Positions 54,677 to 63,309 of a stretch of 64,000 nt of DNA are shown in pieces. The notes beneath the pieces are model-generated. The model worked only from the letters and a program-made list of their open reading frames with translations, had not been told where the DNA came from and searched no databases. Within the stretch, counting starts at the first letter, position 1, and each line of letters starts with the position of its first letter. Source of the stretch: Steroidobacteraceae bacterium (GTDB lineage Bacteria > Pseudomonadota > Gammaproteobacteria > Steroidobacterales > Steroidobacteraceae); contig JADGHX010000006.1 in NCBI GenBank assembly GCA_019683695.1, forward strand, positions 1-64,000. The letters are read 5' to 3'. The position numbers and the translations under genes are program-made.

Positions 54677-54750
54677 GTGCTCTGGCTTCGTTCGCTGAGT
54701 GTCGTGTCGCGTTCGGGCGCTCTGGGTTCGCTCGCTGAGCGTCGCGCGCG
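54637..54750. repeat. Three tandem ~40-bp units next to repeat copy B
   Basis: Units begin at 54637, 54678 and 54718 (periods 41 and 40 bp) and contain TGGCTTCGTTTCCTGAG, TGGCTTCGTTCGCTGAG and TGGGTTCGCTCGCTGAG, each followed by GTCGTGnCGCGTTCGGG or a decayed form. Two more copies of the GGCTTCGTTCGTGAAG core precede the main repeat at 54371-54404. Confidence 0.65.
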
Positions 54751-55210
54751 TGGCTTCTTTTCGGGGCGCGCGTGTTGGGCTTTGGTTTGTTCGTGGAGAG
54801 GAGGTGGCGGGGACGGCCGAAACCGGTTTGGAAGGGCCGGTTCGGCGGATCGGGCGTCGAGGGTACGGGTGGCGGGCACGTCCGGGTGTGCGCGAGTGCA
54901 GGGGTGCGTGCCTGCAGCATGGCAGACCCGGGCGTGGATGGTGCGACCCCCCGTTTGGCGTACCCGGATCAACGGCGATGGGGCAGCGGAGTTGCCGACA
55001 TCGCCTCGCGTGAACAAGAACCCAGACGTTACCCGCCAGCGCGACACACTCGACGCTTTCACCGGTGCGTCCCCATTTTGGTCACCGCCGGTGTCATCGC
55101 AGGCTCGGTGGCGGGAGTCTGGCGGCAATGTACTTACCTCTCAACACGTAGCCAGCCGGAGACGGTCGAGCGCCGTGCGCCGCAACGGCAACGTGGCGGC
55201 GGGGTTGCGC

Positions 55211-56317
55211 TCAATCTCCCCGTTGCAGCGTGGCGCGCAGCTCGATCTCCTCGCCATCACGCCAGACGGTGAGCTTCACGACGTCGCCGGGCCGGTAGTC
55301 GTCGAGCCGTGCGAGCAGGCGCGCGACACTGTCCACTTCCTTGCCATCCACCGCGGTGATGACGTCGCCGGGAATGATGGTGTCCCGCCGGCCGACGCGC
55401 GCGCCGCGCAACCCTGCGCGAGCGCCCGCGCTGTTCGGCGGAACGCGCAGCACGGCGGCGCCACGGACGCCGAGCTGCCGCGCGATCGCGCGGCTCAGGA
55501 GCTCATCGGTCTCGATGCCGAGCGCAGGGGGCGCGTAGTGCCCCGTGGCGATGATCTGCGGCACGACCCGGTTGATGGTATCGACCGGCACCGCGAAGCC
55601 CACACCGGCACTGGCGCCCGATGGGCTGTAGATCGCCGTGTTCATGCCGATGAGCCGGCCGGCGCTGTCGAGCAGCGGGCCGCCGGAGTTGCCGGGATTG
55701 ATCGCGGCGTCCGTCTGCACGAGATGCTGGATGACGACGCCGTTGTCGCCCGTGAGCGAGCGATCGAGCGCGGAGACGATGCCCGTCGTGAGCGACCAGT
55801 CGAGACCGAAGGGATTGCCGATGGCAAACACCTTCTGCCCCACCTGCAGATCGGCGCTCGTGCCGACCGGAATGGGCGCCGGCGGATTCGACGGGATGCG
55901 AATGCGCAGCACCGCGATGTCGTGCGCGGCGCTCGCGCCGATGAGCGTTGCGGGATAGTTGCGCCCATCGGCGAGCTTGATGTTCGCTTCGCCCGCGCCT
56001 TCGATCACATGCAGATTCGTGACGACGTGGCCCTGCTCGTCCCAGATGAATCCGGAGCCCGTGCCGCGCGGCACGGTGAGCACGTTGCGCGTCCAGATGT
56101 CCACGACGCGCTCGGCGGTGGAGATGAACACCACCGAGCCCTTCGCGGCCTCGAACATCGCGATGTTCGATTTTTCCTCTTCGGTGAGCTCGCCGCGCGG
56201 CACGACCGGGCGCGGCGCGGCCTCGACGCGCGCCACGTGCTCGACGATCTGTGGCAGGAAGTACCAGCCCGCTGCCGCAAGCACGCCGGCGGCGGCGATC
56301 ACACGTATCCGACTCAT
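55211..56317 (-). CDS. HtrA/DegP-like serine protease with one PDZ domain
   Basis: A 368-residue trypsin-like protease anchored by one N-terminal membrane helix (about 3-22, RIRVIAAAGVLAAAGWYFL). The catalytic triad is His103 (TNLHVIEG), Asp133 (AHDIAVL) and Ser211 (NPGNSGGPLLD). A single PDZ domain follows at about 265-365 (ALGIETDELLSRAIARQLG, IIPGDVITAVDG). One PDZ and a membrane anchor are like DegS or HhoB more than DegP. It would degrade or sense misfolded periplasmic proteins. GAGGA lies six bases before the ATG at 56317. It is 146 bp downstream of ftsH on the same strand. Confidence 0.92.
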   Translation of the reverse strand: MSRIRVIAAAGVLAAAGWYFLPQIVEHVARVEAAPRPVVPRGELTEEEKSNIAMFEAAKGSVVFISTAERVVDIWTRNVLTVPRGTGSGFIWDEQGHVVTNLHVIEGAGEANIKLADGRNYPATLIGASAAHDIAVLRIRIPSNPPAPIPVGTSADLQVGQKVFAIGNPFGLDWSLTTGIVSALDRSLTGDNGVVIQHLVQTDAAINPGNSGGPLLDSAGRLIGMNTAIYSPSGASAGVGFAVPVDTINRVVPQIIATGHYAPPALGIETDELLSRAIARQLGVRGAAVLRVPPNSAGARAGLRGARVGRRDTIIPGDVITAVDGKEVDSVARLLARLDDYRPGDVVKLTVWRDGEEIELRATLQRGD

Positions 56318-56463
56318 GGCAATCCTCGTTCTCGTCCGGGACGACCCGCAACGTGGGGCGCAATTCTGCCGCAAGCCCGGTGGGGATTTGGATTGCCTGA
56401 CTGGCGGGTGCACCGCCTCAGCCCAAATTCAGTCCAGGAAAATGTGACGCGTGACGCTGCGGG

Positions 56464-58539
56464 CTACGCGCGGCGCAGGTCGGCGTTCGCGACGGTGCGC
56501 GGTGCGGTCTCGAGGGGCGGTGCGGGCGGAAGGCCCGTCACCTCGAGGATCTGCTGTTCGTCGAGCGTCTCGTGCTCGAGCAGCGCGTGCACGAGCGCAT
56601 CGAGCGCCTTGCGGTGTGTGGTGAGAAGCTTGCGCGCCTGTGACAGGCTGTCGTTGATGATCCCGCGGACTTCCGCATCGATGATGCGGGCCGTGTCCTC
56701 ACTGAAGGGCTTCGCGGCACCGTAGTCCATGCCGGGCAGGAACGGATTCTGCCGTGGCGCGAGGGACACCATGCCCACCTTGTCGCTCATGCCCCAGCGC
56801 GTCACCATGTTGCGCGCGAGCTGCGTCGCCTGCTCGATGTCGTTTTCGGCGCCGGTGGTGCGCGTGCCGTACACGATTTCCTCCGCGGCGCGTCCGCCCA
56901 GCATCCCGATGATGCGCGCCCGCAGATACGCCTCCGGATAGTTGTAGCGATCGCTCTCGGGCCGCTGATACGTGACGCCGAGCGCCTGCCCGCGCGGCAC
57001 GATGCTCACGCGATGCACCGGGTCCGCGCCCGGCACGAGCAGGGCGAGAATCGCATGGCCGCTCTCGTGGTAGGCGATGCGCTCCTTGTCTTCGCGGCTC
57101 AGGAGGATCGGCCGTTCCGGACCGAGCACGATTTTTTCGAGCGCGTCGAAGAAGTCCTTCGAGCGCACGTCGTTCTGCTCGCGTCGCGCAGCGAGCAGGG
57201 CCGCCTCGTTGACGAGGTTCCTCAGGTCCGCACCGGCCAGGCCCGGTGTCGCGGCGGCGATCTCGCCGAGATTCACGTCGGGGGCGAGCGGCACGTTGCG
57301 CGTGTGCACCTTGAGGATGGCTTCGCGACCGGTCTTGTCCGGCAGGTTCACGACGACGCGCCGGTCGAAGCGGCCCGGGCGCAGCAGCGCCTTGTCGAGC
57401 ACATCCGGCTGGTTGGTTGCGGCGAGCACGATGATGCCTTCACGGCTCGAGAAGCCGTCCATCTCGGTGAGGATCTGGTTGAGCGTCTGCTCCTGCTCGC
57501 TCGCGGCGCCCAACGCCACCTGGCCGCGCGCGCGGCCGATGGAATCGAGCTCGTCGATGAAGATGATCGCGGGCGCGTTCTCGCGCGCCTGCCGGAACAG
57601 ATCGCGCACGCGCGCCGCCCCCACTCCCACGATCATCTCGACGAACTCGGCCGCGCTCATCGAGAAGAAGGGCACGCCCGCTTCGCCGGCCACGGCCCGG
57701 GCGAGCAGCGTCTTGCCGGTGCCCGGCGCGCCCACGAGCAGCACACCCTTGGGCGCCGTGCCGCCGAGGCGCGTGTACTTCTCGGGGTTCTTCAGGAACT
57801 CGACGATCTCCACCAGCTCGTTCTCGGCTTCATCGATGCCGGCCACGTCGTCGAAGGTGACTTTCGTGTCCCGTTCCTTGTCATAGCGGCGCGCCTTGCT
57901 GCGGCCGATGCCCATGAGTGAGCCGCCGAGACCACCGCTCTTCTGGGCACGGCGGAAGAACCACACGTAGAAGCCGATGATGAGCAGCGCGGGGCCGAAG
58001 CCCAGCAGGAACGTGACCAGCGGATTGCCGCCGTTCTGCATGGGCGTGGCGCTGATCTCGACGTTGTGCGCGATCAGCAGCGCCTCGAGCCCCGGATCGA
58101 CGAACGCCGGCAGCGTGGTCTTGAAGGCGCGCGCCGTGCGCGGCTCGGGGCGCGGACCGAATGCGAGCTTGTCCTCCCGGGCCTCGCGCGAGCCGGGCGT
58201 GGGATACGTCACCGGCTTGATGAAACGCCCCTCGATCACCTCGCCGCGGCTGTAGATGGCCTCGACGTTGTTGCTCGTCACCTGCTGCTTGAACACCGTG
58301 TACGGCACGGTGATCGGGGTTTCCGCGCCGGGCGCGAAAAACCGCGTGATCGCGAAGTTCGCGAGCAGCACGAGCGCGAACACCAGCCACATGCGGCCGG
58401 ACGGCCAGCCTGTTTGCGGGCCGCCGTCCTTGCCCGGCGGCGTCGCGCCCGGCGGTTTGCCCTGCGGCGCGGGCGGCCGGCGCGCACCCGGGAACCCGAG
58501 CGGGGTTCGCGAGGAGCTGCCGCTGCCCGGCCACTTCAT
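56464..58539 (-). CDS. ftsH: ATP-dependent zinc metalloprotease FtsH
   Basis: A 691-residue membrane AAA protease. A Pro/Gly-rich N-terminus of about 45 residues precedes two helices ([39 protein letters not shown]). The AAA domain has Walker A GAPGTGKT, Walker [14 protein letters not shown] and the SRH. The M41 zinc site is HESGH (491-495). It is longer than the usual ~610-650 residues because of the N-terminal extension and a loop before the second helix. It degrades membrane and regulatory proteins. The gene follows dps by six bases, so they are probably co-transcribed. It may be a stress-specific copy. Confidence 0.95.
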   Translation of the reverse strand: MKWPGSGSSSRTPLGFPGARRPPAPQGKPPGATPPGKDGGPQTGWPSGRMWLVFALVLLANFAITRFFAPGAETPITVPYTVFKQQVTSNNVEAIYSRGEVIEGRFIKPVTYPTPGSREAREDKLAFGPRPEPRTARAFKTTLPAFVDPGLEALLIAHNVEISATPMQNGGNPLVTFLLGFGPALLIIGFYVWFFRRAQKSGGLGGSLMGIGRSKARRYDKERDTKVTFDDVAGIDEAENELVEIVEFLKNPEKYTRLGGTAPKGVLLVGAPGTGKTLLARAVAGEAGVPFFSMSAAEFVEMIVGVGAARVRDLFRQARENAPAIIFIDELDSIGRARGQVALGAASEQEQTLNQILTEMDGFSSREGIIVLAATNQPDVLDKALLRPGRFDRRVVVNLPDKTGREAILKVHTRNVPLAPDVNLGEIAAATPGLAGADLRNLVNEAALLAARREQNDVRSKDFFDALEKIVLGPERPILLSREDKERIAYHESGHAILALLVPGADPVHRVSIVPRGQALGVTYQRPESDRYNYPEAYLRARIIGMLGGRAAEEIVYGTRTTGAENDIEQATQLARNMVTRWGMSDKVGMVSLAPRQNPFLPGMDYGAAKPFSEDTARIIDAEVRGIINDSLSQARKLLTTHRKALDALVHALLEHETLDEQQILEVTGLPPAPPLETAPRTVANADLRRA

Positions 58540-58545
58540 GACGCG

Positions 58546-59091
58546 TCAATGCCCCGTGGCGTCACCACGGCGGCTCGCCTCGTAAAGGAACCATGTGCGG
58601 CGTTCCGTCTCATCGATCCAGACCTCGATCAGGCTCGTGGTCGCGACATCGCCATGCTCCTCGCACACGTGGTGCGTCTGGCGCAGGTGCGATGTGAGGG
58701 TTTTGTTGTCTTCCGTCAACTCGGCAAGCATGTCGAGCGGCTGCACATACTCCGCGTCGTTGTCCGGGAGACGCTGCAGCCGGGCGATATGACCGACGGA
58801 CTTGATCGTGGTTCCGCCGAGCTTGCGTACACGCTCGGCGATCGGGTCCGTCATGGCGAAGATCTGGGACGCCTGCTCCTCGAGCAGCAGGTGATAATCG
58901 CGGAAGTGCGGGCCGCTCATGTGCCAGTGAAAATTCTTCGTCTTGAGGTAGAGCGAGAACACATCCGCAAGCATCGCGTTCAGGGCGCCGGAGATGTCCT
59001 TCACCGCCGCGGGCGACAGGTCGGTGGGCGGAATCAGCGGGGCCTTCTGACGGACGGCGAGCTCATCGGGGTTGCGGGCGGTCTTTTTCAC
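58546..59091 (-). CDS. dps: Dps ferritin-like DNA-protecting protein
   Basis: A 181-residue Dps. The ferroxidase region reads TKNFHWHMSGPHFRDYHLLL (about 51-70) followed by EEQASQIFAMTDPIAERVRK and LGG, with the family's His, Asp and Glu ligands. The N-terminus is basic (VKKTARNPDELAVRQK), as in Dps proteins that bind DNA. Twelve subunits store iron and remove peroxide. GTG at 59091 is preferred to 59118 because AGGAGAG lies eight bases upstream. It is the first gene of dps-ftsH and divergent from transaldolase. Confidence 0.93.
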   Translation of the reverse strand: MKKTARNPDELAVRQKAPLIPPTDLSPAAVKDISGALNAMLADVFSLYLKTKNFHWHMSGPHFRDYHLLLEEQASQIFAMTDPIAERVRKLGGTTIKSVGHIARLQRLPDNDAEYVQPLDMLAELTEDNKTLTSHLRQTHHVCEEHGDVATTSLIEVWIDETERRTWFLYEASRRGDATGH

Positions 59092-59264
59092 GGCTCGTGC
59101 TCTCCTGTGCGGGCTCAATGCGTGGGCAGACGTGCCGCCCCAGCAAGTTTGGCGCCCCGCCGGTGCGGATCATTTCCCGCGCGGTGCGCATTTGTTGTCT
59201 TGCGCGCACCGATGGGAAGCGGCGTGGTCGGATGCGGTGACGCGTGACGAAAGCGGGGTGCGTG

Positions 59265-60383
59265 ATGAGCACGGCGCGGCAGAGAAATCCATTGCGAGCC
59301 CTGACGGAGCTCGGGCAGAGCCTGTGGCTGGACGATATCCGCAGAATCTGGCTGCGGGATGGCACCTTCCTCAGGCTCATCGACGAGGACGGACTTGCGG
59401 GCGTCACCTCGAACCCGGCGATCTTCGCGAAGGCCATCGAGTCGGGCGCCGAATACCGTTCCGACATCGAATCACTGGCCCGCAAGGGGGTGGGGTCTGG
59501 CGCGATCTACGAGTCGCTGGCGCTCGCCGACGTGCGCGCGGCGGCAGATCTGCTGCGCCCCGTCTATCAAAGCCGCGCTCACCACGACGGCTTCGTGAGC
59601 CTCGAGGTCTCGCCGCATCTTGCGGATGACACCGAGGCCACGTTGCGGGAAGCCCGGCGCCTGTGGGCCGCGTTCGATCGGCCGAACGCCATGATCAAGG
59701 TGCCCGCGACGCGGGCCGGGCTGCCCGCCATCCGCACGCTCATCGCGGAAGGCGTGAACGTCAATGTCACGCTGCTCTTCGGGCTCACCCGCTATCGCGA
59801 AGTCGTGGACGCGTTCCTGAGCGGGCTCGAGCAGCGTGCACGCGAGGGTGCGCCGCTCGATCGCGTGGCCTCCGTCGCGAGCTTCTTCGTGAGTCGCATC
59901 GATACGCTCGTGGATAAAAAGCTCGACGCGCTCGGCACACCCGAAGCACGCAGGTTACGTGGGCAGGCGGCGATCGCGTCCGCGCGCTGCGCGTACGGCG
60001 TGATGCAGGAATGGATGGCCAGCGAACGCTGGAGCAGGCTTGCGGATCGGGGCGCGCGCGTGCAGCGGCTGCTGTGGGCGTCTACTTCAACGAAGGACCC
60101 TGCATACCCCGACACGAAGTATGTCGAGCCGCTCATCGGGCCGCACACCGTGAACACCATGCCCCGGAGCACGCTCGATGCGTATCGGGATCATGGCCAG
60201 CCGGCGCTGCGCGTCACGGACGATCCCGACGGCGCGCGTGCGGTGCTGCGCGAGCTCGAGTCGCTCGGGATCGATCCGGAGGCGGTGAGGCATCAGCTCG
60301 AGCGCGAGGGCGTACGCAAGTTCATCGAGCCGTTCGACGAGCTGCACGCCGCGCTCGCGCGCTTTGCGCAGAAGGCCTCGTGA
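59265..60383 (+). CDS. tal: Transaldolase
   Basis: A 372-residue transaldolase of the long bacterial type (about 370 residues). SNPAIFAKAIESGAEYRSDI is the N-terminal signature; the Schiff-base lysine is Lys145 in NAMIKVPATRAG, and VNVNVTLLFGLTRYREVVDAF follows. It moves a dihydroxyacetone unit between sugar phosphates in the non-oxidative pentose phosphate pathway. I chose the ATG at 59265, after GCGGGG, over the GTG at 59244. No other pentose-phosphate gene is adjacent. Confidence 0.94.
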   Translation: MSTARQRNPLRALTELGQSLWLDDIRRIWLRDGTFLRLIDEDGLAGVTSNPAIFAKAIESGAEYRSDIESLARKGVGSGAIYESLALADVRAAADLLRPVYQSRAHHDGFVSLEVSPHLADDTEATLREARRLWAAFDRPNAMIKVPATRAGLPAIRTLIAEGVNVNVTLLFGLTRYREVVDAFLSGLEQRAREGAPLDRVASVASFFVSRIDTLVDKKLDALGTPEARRLRGQAAIASARCAYGVMQEWMASERWSRLADRGARVQRLLWASTSTKDPAYPDTKYVEPLIGPHTVNTMPRSTLDAYRDHGQPALRVTDDPDGARAVLRELESLGIDPEAVRHQLEREGVRKFIEPFDELHAALARFAQKAS

Positions 60384-60394
60384 TCGCCGAGGCC
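60374..60394. terminator. Hairpin between convergent transaldolase and DUF6152 genes
   Basis: GGCCTCG and CGAGGCC form a perfect 7-bp stem around TGATCGC. The transaldolase stop TGA is in the loop. No T-tract. Confidence 0.4.
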
Positions 60395-60404
60395 CGCGCA
60401 CCCG

Positions 60405-60800
60405 TCAGGATGAGCGTTGCGGCATGGCCTCGAGCTTGCGCCCGTCCGGCAGGATGACGCGGACGTAGAACCCGCCCTTGCGCCCGTCGCGGAGCGGGTA
60501 ATAGACGATCTTCAGCGCGTCGCCCTGCTTGAGCGTGCGCGAGTTCCAGCCGCGGCGGCCGAGCCAGCTCGGGCTCATGCCCTCGAAGGCCCACTGCTCG
60601 GCCTTGCCGTTCTTGCCGGTGACGTTGAGCCAGATGAACGTGTGTGGCTGGGTCCACTCGTATTTGTCCACGACGCCCTCGAGCGTCATTTCCTTGCCCC
60701 ACTCGAACATCGCGGTGGAGTGGTGGGCCGCGCCCGGCGCGCTGGCGAGGACGGTCACGAGGCAGACGAGGGCTGCCCGCATCAGCATCTGGACGTTCAC
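60405..60800 (-). CDS. DUF6152 exported protein
   Basis: A 131-residue protein with a signal peptide (ALVCLVTVLASAPGAAHHST). The mature part AMFEWGKEMTLEGVVDKYEW and PHTFIWLNVTGKNGKAEQWA ends with YYPLRDGRKGGFYVRVILPD, which is the DUF6152 pattern, a small beta-fold of unknown function. It starts with GTG at 60800 and AGGAGAG lies inside the end of the upstream lipoprotein gene, three bases away. The pair is often found together, so a shared role is likely. Confidence 0.88.
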   Translation of the reverse strand: MNVQMLMRAALVCLVTVLASAPGAAHHSTAMFEWGKEMTLEGVVDKYEWTQPHTFIWLNVTGKNGKAEQWAFEGMSPSWLGRRGWNSRTLKQGDALKIVYYPLRDGRKGGFYVRVILPDGRKLEAMPQRSS

Positions 60801-60803
60801 GTT

Positions 60804-61619
60804 CTACTCTCCTGGCTTGCGCTCGATGTTGATACCGGGATTGCCATGCTCGTCCACGCTGTCCCGGTTATTCTGAGCGCAGATGTATTCCATCATCTTC
60901 CAGTCACGGTGGCGCTGGTAGCGTGCCGTGGTGGTGTAGGGCTCCACGAACACCTCGGGGTCCTCGCGCGTGGTGACGATCTCCAGCACGTCGGGCTCGA
61001 CGAGGCGGATGCGTTCGGTGATTCGGAGCTTGTCGCTGTGCCCGTTGATGCCGCTCAGCGGGCTGGTCTCGGGCAGGATGCCGATCGTCTCCACGACGAG
61101 CGTGTCACCTTCCCAGTGGCCGACCGAGGTGCCCTGGTAGGTGGGATCCGGATTCTCCGGCAGGGGGGATCCGTCCGTGTAAATGCGGCGCACGAGCGAA
61201 TACGTCTCGATGAGAATCGTCACGCGCCCCGGCGAGAACAGGAACTCGATCGGATACGGCTGCAGCATGCTCCCGGGAAGCCCCGGCGGCACGCAGTTCG
61301 CGACGTTGGAGATGAAGTTGATGCCGGGCGTGGTGCGGTTCTTCTCCTGGTACGCGGCGTACTGGGCCGCGTAGGCGGGCGTCACCTTGGGGGGTTCCGG
61401 CGGAGGGCCGCCACGACCCGGGCGAGCCACCGGCTCCCACACGCCGCTCCAGTCCGGAAGCTTCGCGATCTCGGCGTAGCCGTTCTGCGCGCCCGGGCCG
61501 GAGCCCGCTGCTGCTTGCCCCGCCGCTGAAGAATCCGCGTTGGAGCCGGTGCAACCGGCCAACGCTCCCAATGCAACTGCCGCCGCCGTCAGCGCGACGC
61601 GAATGCGGAGTCGCTCCAT
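60804..61619 (-). CDS. Conserved lipoprotein paired with DUF6152
   Basis: A 271-residue lipoprotein; the lipobox is LGALAGC with Cys 23. After a Ser/Ala/Gly linker comes IAKLPDWSGVWEPVARPGRG and a conserved C-terminal domain: GSMLQPYPIEFLFSPGRVTI, GTSVGHWEGDTLVVETIGIL and LRITERIRLVEPDVLEIVTT. These phrases recur in proteins of this type in steroid- and aromatic-degrading proteobacteria, all of unknown function. AAGGGGGG before the ATG supports the start. It is directly followed by DUF6152. Confidence 0.82.
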   Translation of the reverse strand: MERLRIRVALTAAAVALGALAGCTGSNADSSAAGQAAAGSGPGAQNGYAEIAKLPDWSGVWEPVARPGRGGPPPEPPKVTPAYAAQYAAYQEKNRTTPGINFISNVANCVPPGLPGSMLQPYPIEFLFSPGRVTILIETYSLVRRIYTDGSPLPENPDPTYQGTSVGHWEGDTLVVETIGILPETSPLSGINGHSDKLRITERIRLVEPDVLEIVTTREDPEVFVEPYTTTARYQRHRDWKMMEYICAQNNRDSVDEHGNPGINIERKPGE

Positions 61620-61823
61620 GGGCCCCCCTTTCTGACTGATCTGCTCGGTTCTCTGGACACGTCGCCGTATCCGCCGACGCGGATTCTAGGCGAGTAGACG
61701 GATTGCGTGCGTCGCGCGAGAGCGCGGCCGCTCTCGCGCTCCACGAGGCGAACGCGGGAATGCGGTTTGCGGCCGCGCCACGATCGGAGAATGGTTATCC
61801 GGGACACTTGAGGAGAGCGCATC

Positions 61824-62252
61824 ATGGCCACGAGACAAGCGCACGCGCGATGGGAAGGCACGCTCAGGGAAGGCAAGGGCACGGTCGATTTTGCGGGTGG
61901 GCATTTCAACGCGCCGTACTCGTTCCAGTCGCGGTTCGGCGAGGGCGCCGGCACCAATCCGGAAGAGCTGCTGGGCGCGGCTCACGCGAGCTGCTTCGCC
62001 ATGGCGCTCTCGTTGGCGTTGACGGAAGCGGGTCTCAAACCGCGGTACGTGGATGCCACGGCGCATGTGACGATCGCCCCGAAGGATGGCGGATTCGCGA
62101 TTACGCGCAGTCACCTCGTGTGCGAAGCGGATGTCCCCGGAACGGACAACGCCACGTTCGTGAAGCACGCGGAGTCGGCAAAAGCGAATTGCCCCGTATC
62201 GAAGGCCCTGGCGGGAACGGACATCACGCTCGAGGCCAAGCTTCGCGCGTGA
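61824..62252 (+). CDS. OsmC-family peroxiredoxin
   Basis: A 142-residue thiol peroxidase of the OsmC/Ohr superfamily, cytoplasmic. The peroxidatic Cys57 lies in HASCFAM and the resolving Cys122 in ANCPVSKAL, both in family positions. The N-terminal HARWEGTLREGKGTVDFAGG is more like OsmC than Ohr. It reduces organic hydroperoxides. AGGAG before the ATG at 61824. Convergent with the Rrf2 regulator. Confidence 0.9.
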   Translation: MATRQAHARWEGTLREGKGTVDFAGGHFNAPYSFQSRFGEGAGTNPEELLGAAHASCFAMALSLALTEAGLKPRYVDATAHVTIAPKDGGFAITRSHLVCEADVPGTDNATFVKHAESAKANCPVSKALAGTDITLEAKLRA

Positions 62253-62274
62253 GGCGTGCCGCTCACTCCGCGCG
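62244..62274. terminator. Bulged hairpin between osmC-like and nsrR-like genes
   Basis: CGCGCGTGAG pairs with CTCAC, then CGCGCG after a two-base bulge. Loop GCGTGCCG. It lies at the convergent gene ends and could stop both transcripts. Confidence 0.4.
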
Positions 62275-62889
62275 GGCGCGTGCTTTCTTGTGGCGGCCGG
62301 GTCGCGCGCGGCCCGTGGGGCGTACCGGTTTGCCCGCCGCCCTGACATCCGCCGGGCCCGCCACAGGCGCGCGCGCATTGGCAGAGTGGCCGGCACGAGC
62401 GCCTCTCACGGTGAGCTTGTCGACCGGGACCACGATTTCCTTGTGCTCGCTCGTGCCCAGAAGCGATGCAGCCACCTTGGGCGCCGAGATCGCCTCCTGC
62501 AGCGTCATCTTGTCCAGCTCGTAGAGGAAGGCATCCATCGCCCGGCGCAAGCCGCTGCGCAGGTTGCACGCGGGGAGGATTGCACAGAAGTACGGAGTGC
62601 GCGTGTCGTGGCATGCGACCACGGCGAAATCCTTCTCCGCCGCGCGCACGATCGTGCCCACCGAGATGTGCCCGGGAGGGCGCGCCAGCCGCGCGCCGCC
62701 GGCGCGGCCGCGCGTGGTCTCGATGAAGCCCTGTTGCGCCAGCTCGTGCACGATCTTCGTGAGGTGGTTGCGCGAGATGGAGTACGCGCGGGCCATTTCG
62801 TCGATGGTGGCGCCGCGGCCCTCCTGCCAGGTGAGGGCCAGATACATCATCACGCGAAGCGCGTAATCCGTGTACGTGGTCAGATGCAT
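62263..62889 (-). CDS. Rrf2-family iron-sulfur regulator, NsrR-like
   Basis: A 208-residue transcription regulator. The N-terminal winged helix MHLTTYTDYALRVMMYLALT with ISRNHLTKIVHELAQQGFIE matches NsrR/IscR. Three Cys at 93, 102 and 108 (ACHDTRTPYFCAILPACNLR) bind a cluster; the C-x8-C-x5-C spacing is close to NsrR, which senses nitric oxide. The chain is longer than the usual ~140-150 residues: from about 145 an extra basic tail rich in Arg, Ala and Pro follows. ATG at 62889 gives the normal N-terminus. It is divergent from the cytochrome gene. Confidence 0.88.
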   Translation of the reverse strand: MHLTTYTDYALRVMMYLALTWQEGRGATIDEMARAYSISRNHLTKIVHELAQQGFIETTRGRAGGARLARPPGHISVGTIVRAAEKDFAVVACHDTRTPYFCAILPACNLRSGLRRAMDAFLYELDKMTLQEAISAPKVAASLLGTSEHKEIVVPVDKLTVRGARAGHSANARAPVAGPADVRAAGKPVRPTGRARPGRHKKARARAE

Positions 62890-63177
62890 ATTCGTGGACG
62901 CCGGCGGCCGGCCCCCCGTAATAGATGCACGCACGATACAGCAAAGCACGGCCGAATGCCTGCGTGTCGACGTGCCAGGACGGGCCGCCGCGGGCAACTC
63001 GGGCAGCTCCCGTGAGCGGGGAGCGCAGCGTGATCTCCATCAATTTCCAGCGTAGAACTACGTAGCACTTTCAGCTCGGTTGCACAGCAGCTCACTCCCT
63101 GCGGAACAAGCTGCGAATGCGCGCGACCACGAGCCGGTGCAAGGCGCAATCGTCTCGAATCCGAGCGAACCACGGCA

Positions 63178-63205
63178 TTGCAAATAGATGCATGCGGTAT
63201 ATATC
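63178..63205 (+). promoter_or_regulatory. Promoter candidate for the cytochrome gene
   Basis: TTGCAA (63178-63183) and TATATC (63200-63205) are separated by 16 bases; TATCTT (63202-63207) with 18-base spacing is an alternative. It lies about 105 bases before the start codon in a 420-bp gap that otherwise has no gene. Confidence 0.5.
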
Positions 63206-63207
63206 TT
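63185..63207. promoter_or_regulatory. NsrR-like operator overlapping the cytochrome promoter
   Basis: AGATGCAT and ATATATCT flank five bases, the same arrangement as the NsrR consensus (two 11-bp half-sites around one base). By eye 15 of 22 consensus positions match. It covers the spacer and -10 of the candidate promoter, which fits repression. Confidence 0.55.
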
Positions 63208-63309
63208 TTCCGCCGCGACGACCGGAATTCCCCGGCGATTCGCGGCAAGCCTCCCGGAGCGCCGCGAGCTCGCGGCAGAGGATCGCGCAGCGTCGCAGGA
63301 GACGCTCTG

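Noticed and set aside
54307-55128. Arg/Pro/Ser-rich open frame over repeat copy B, and its relative over copy A (7709-8659)
   Set aside because: The two frames look alike only because the DNA repeat is the same. They lack ribosome-binding sites and domains, and the tandem 40-bp units are not in triplet register.
55040-55150. Possible insertion-sequence remnant, a slightly A+T-richer stretch with ATTTTGGTCACCG
   Set aside because: It was vaguely reminiscent of insertion-sequence ends, but no transposase fragment, inverted repeat or target duplication could be identified.
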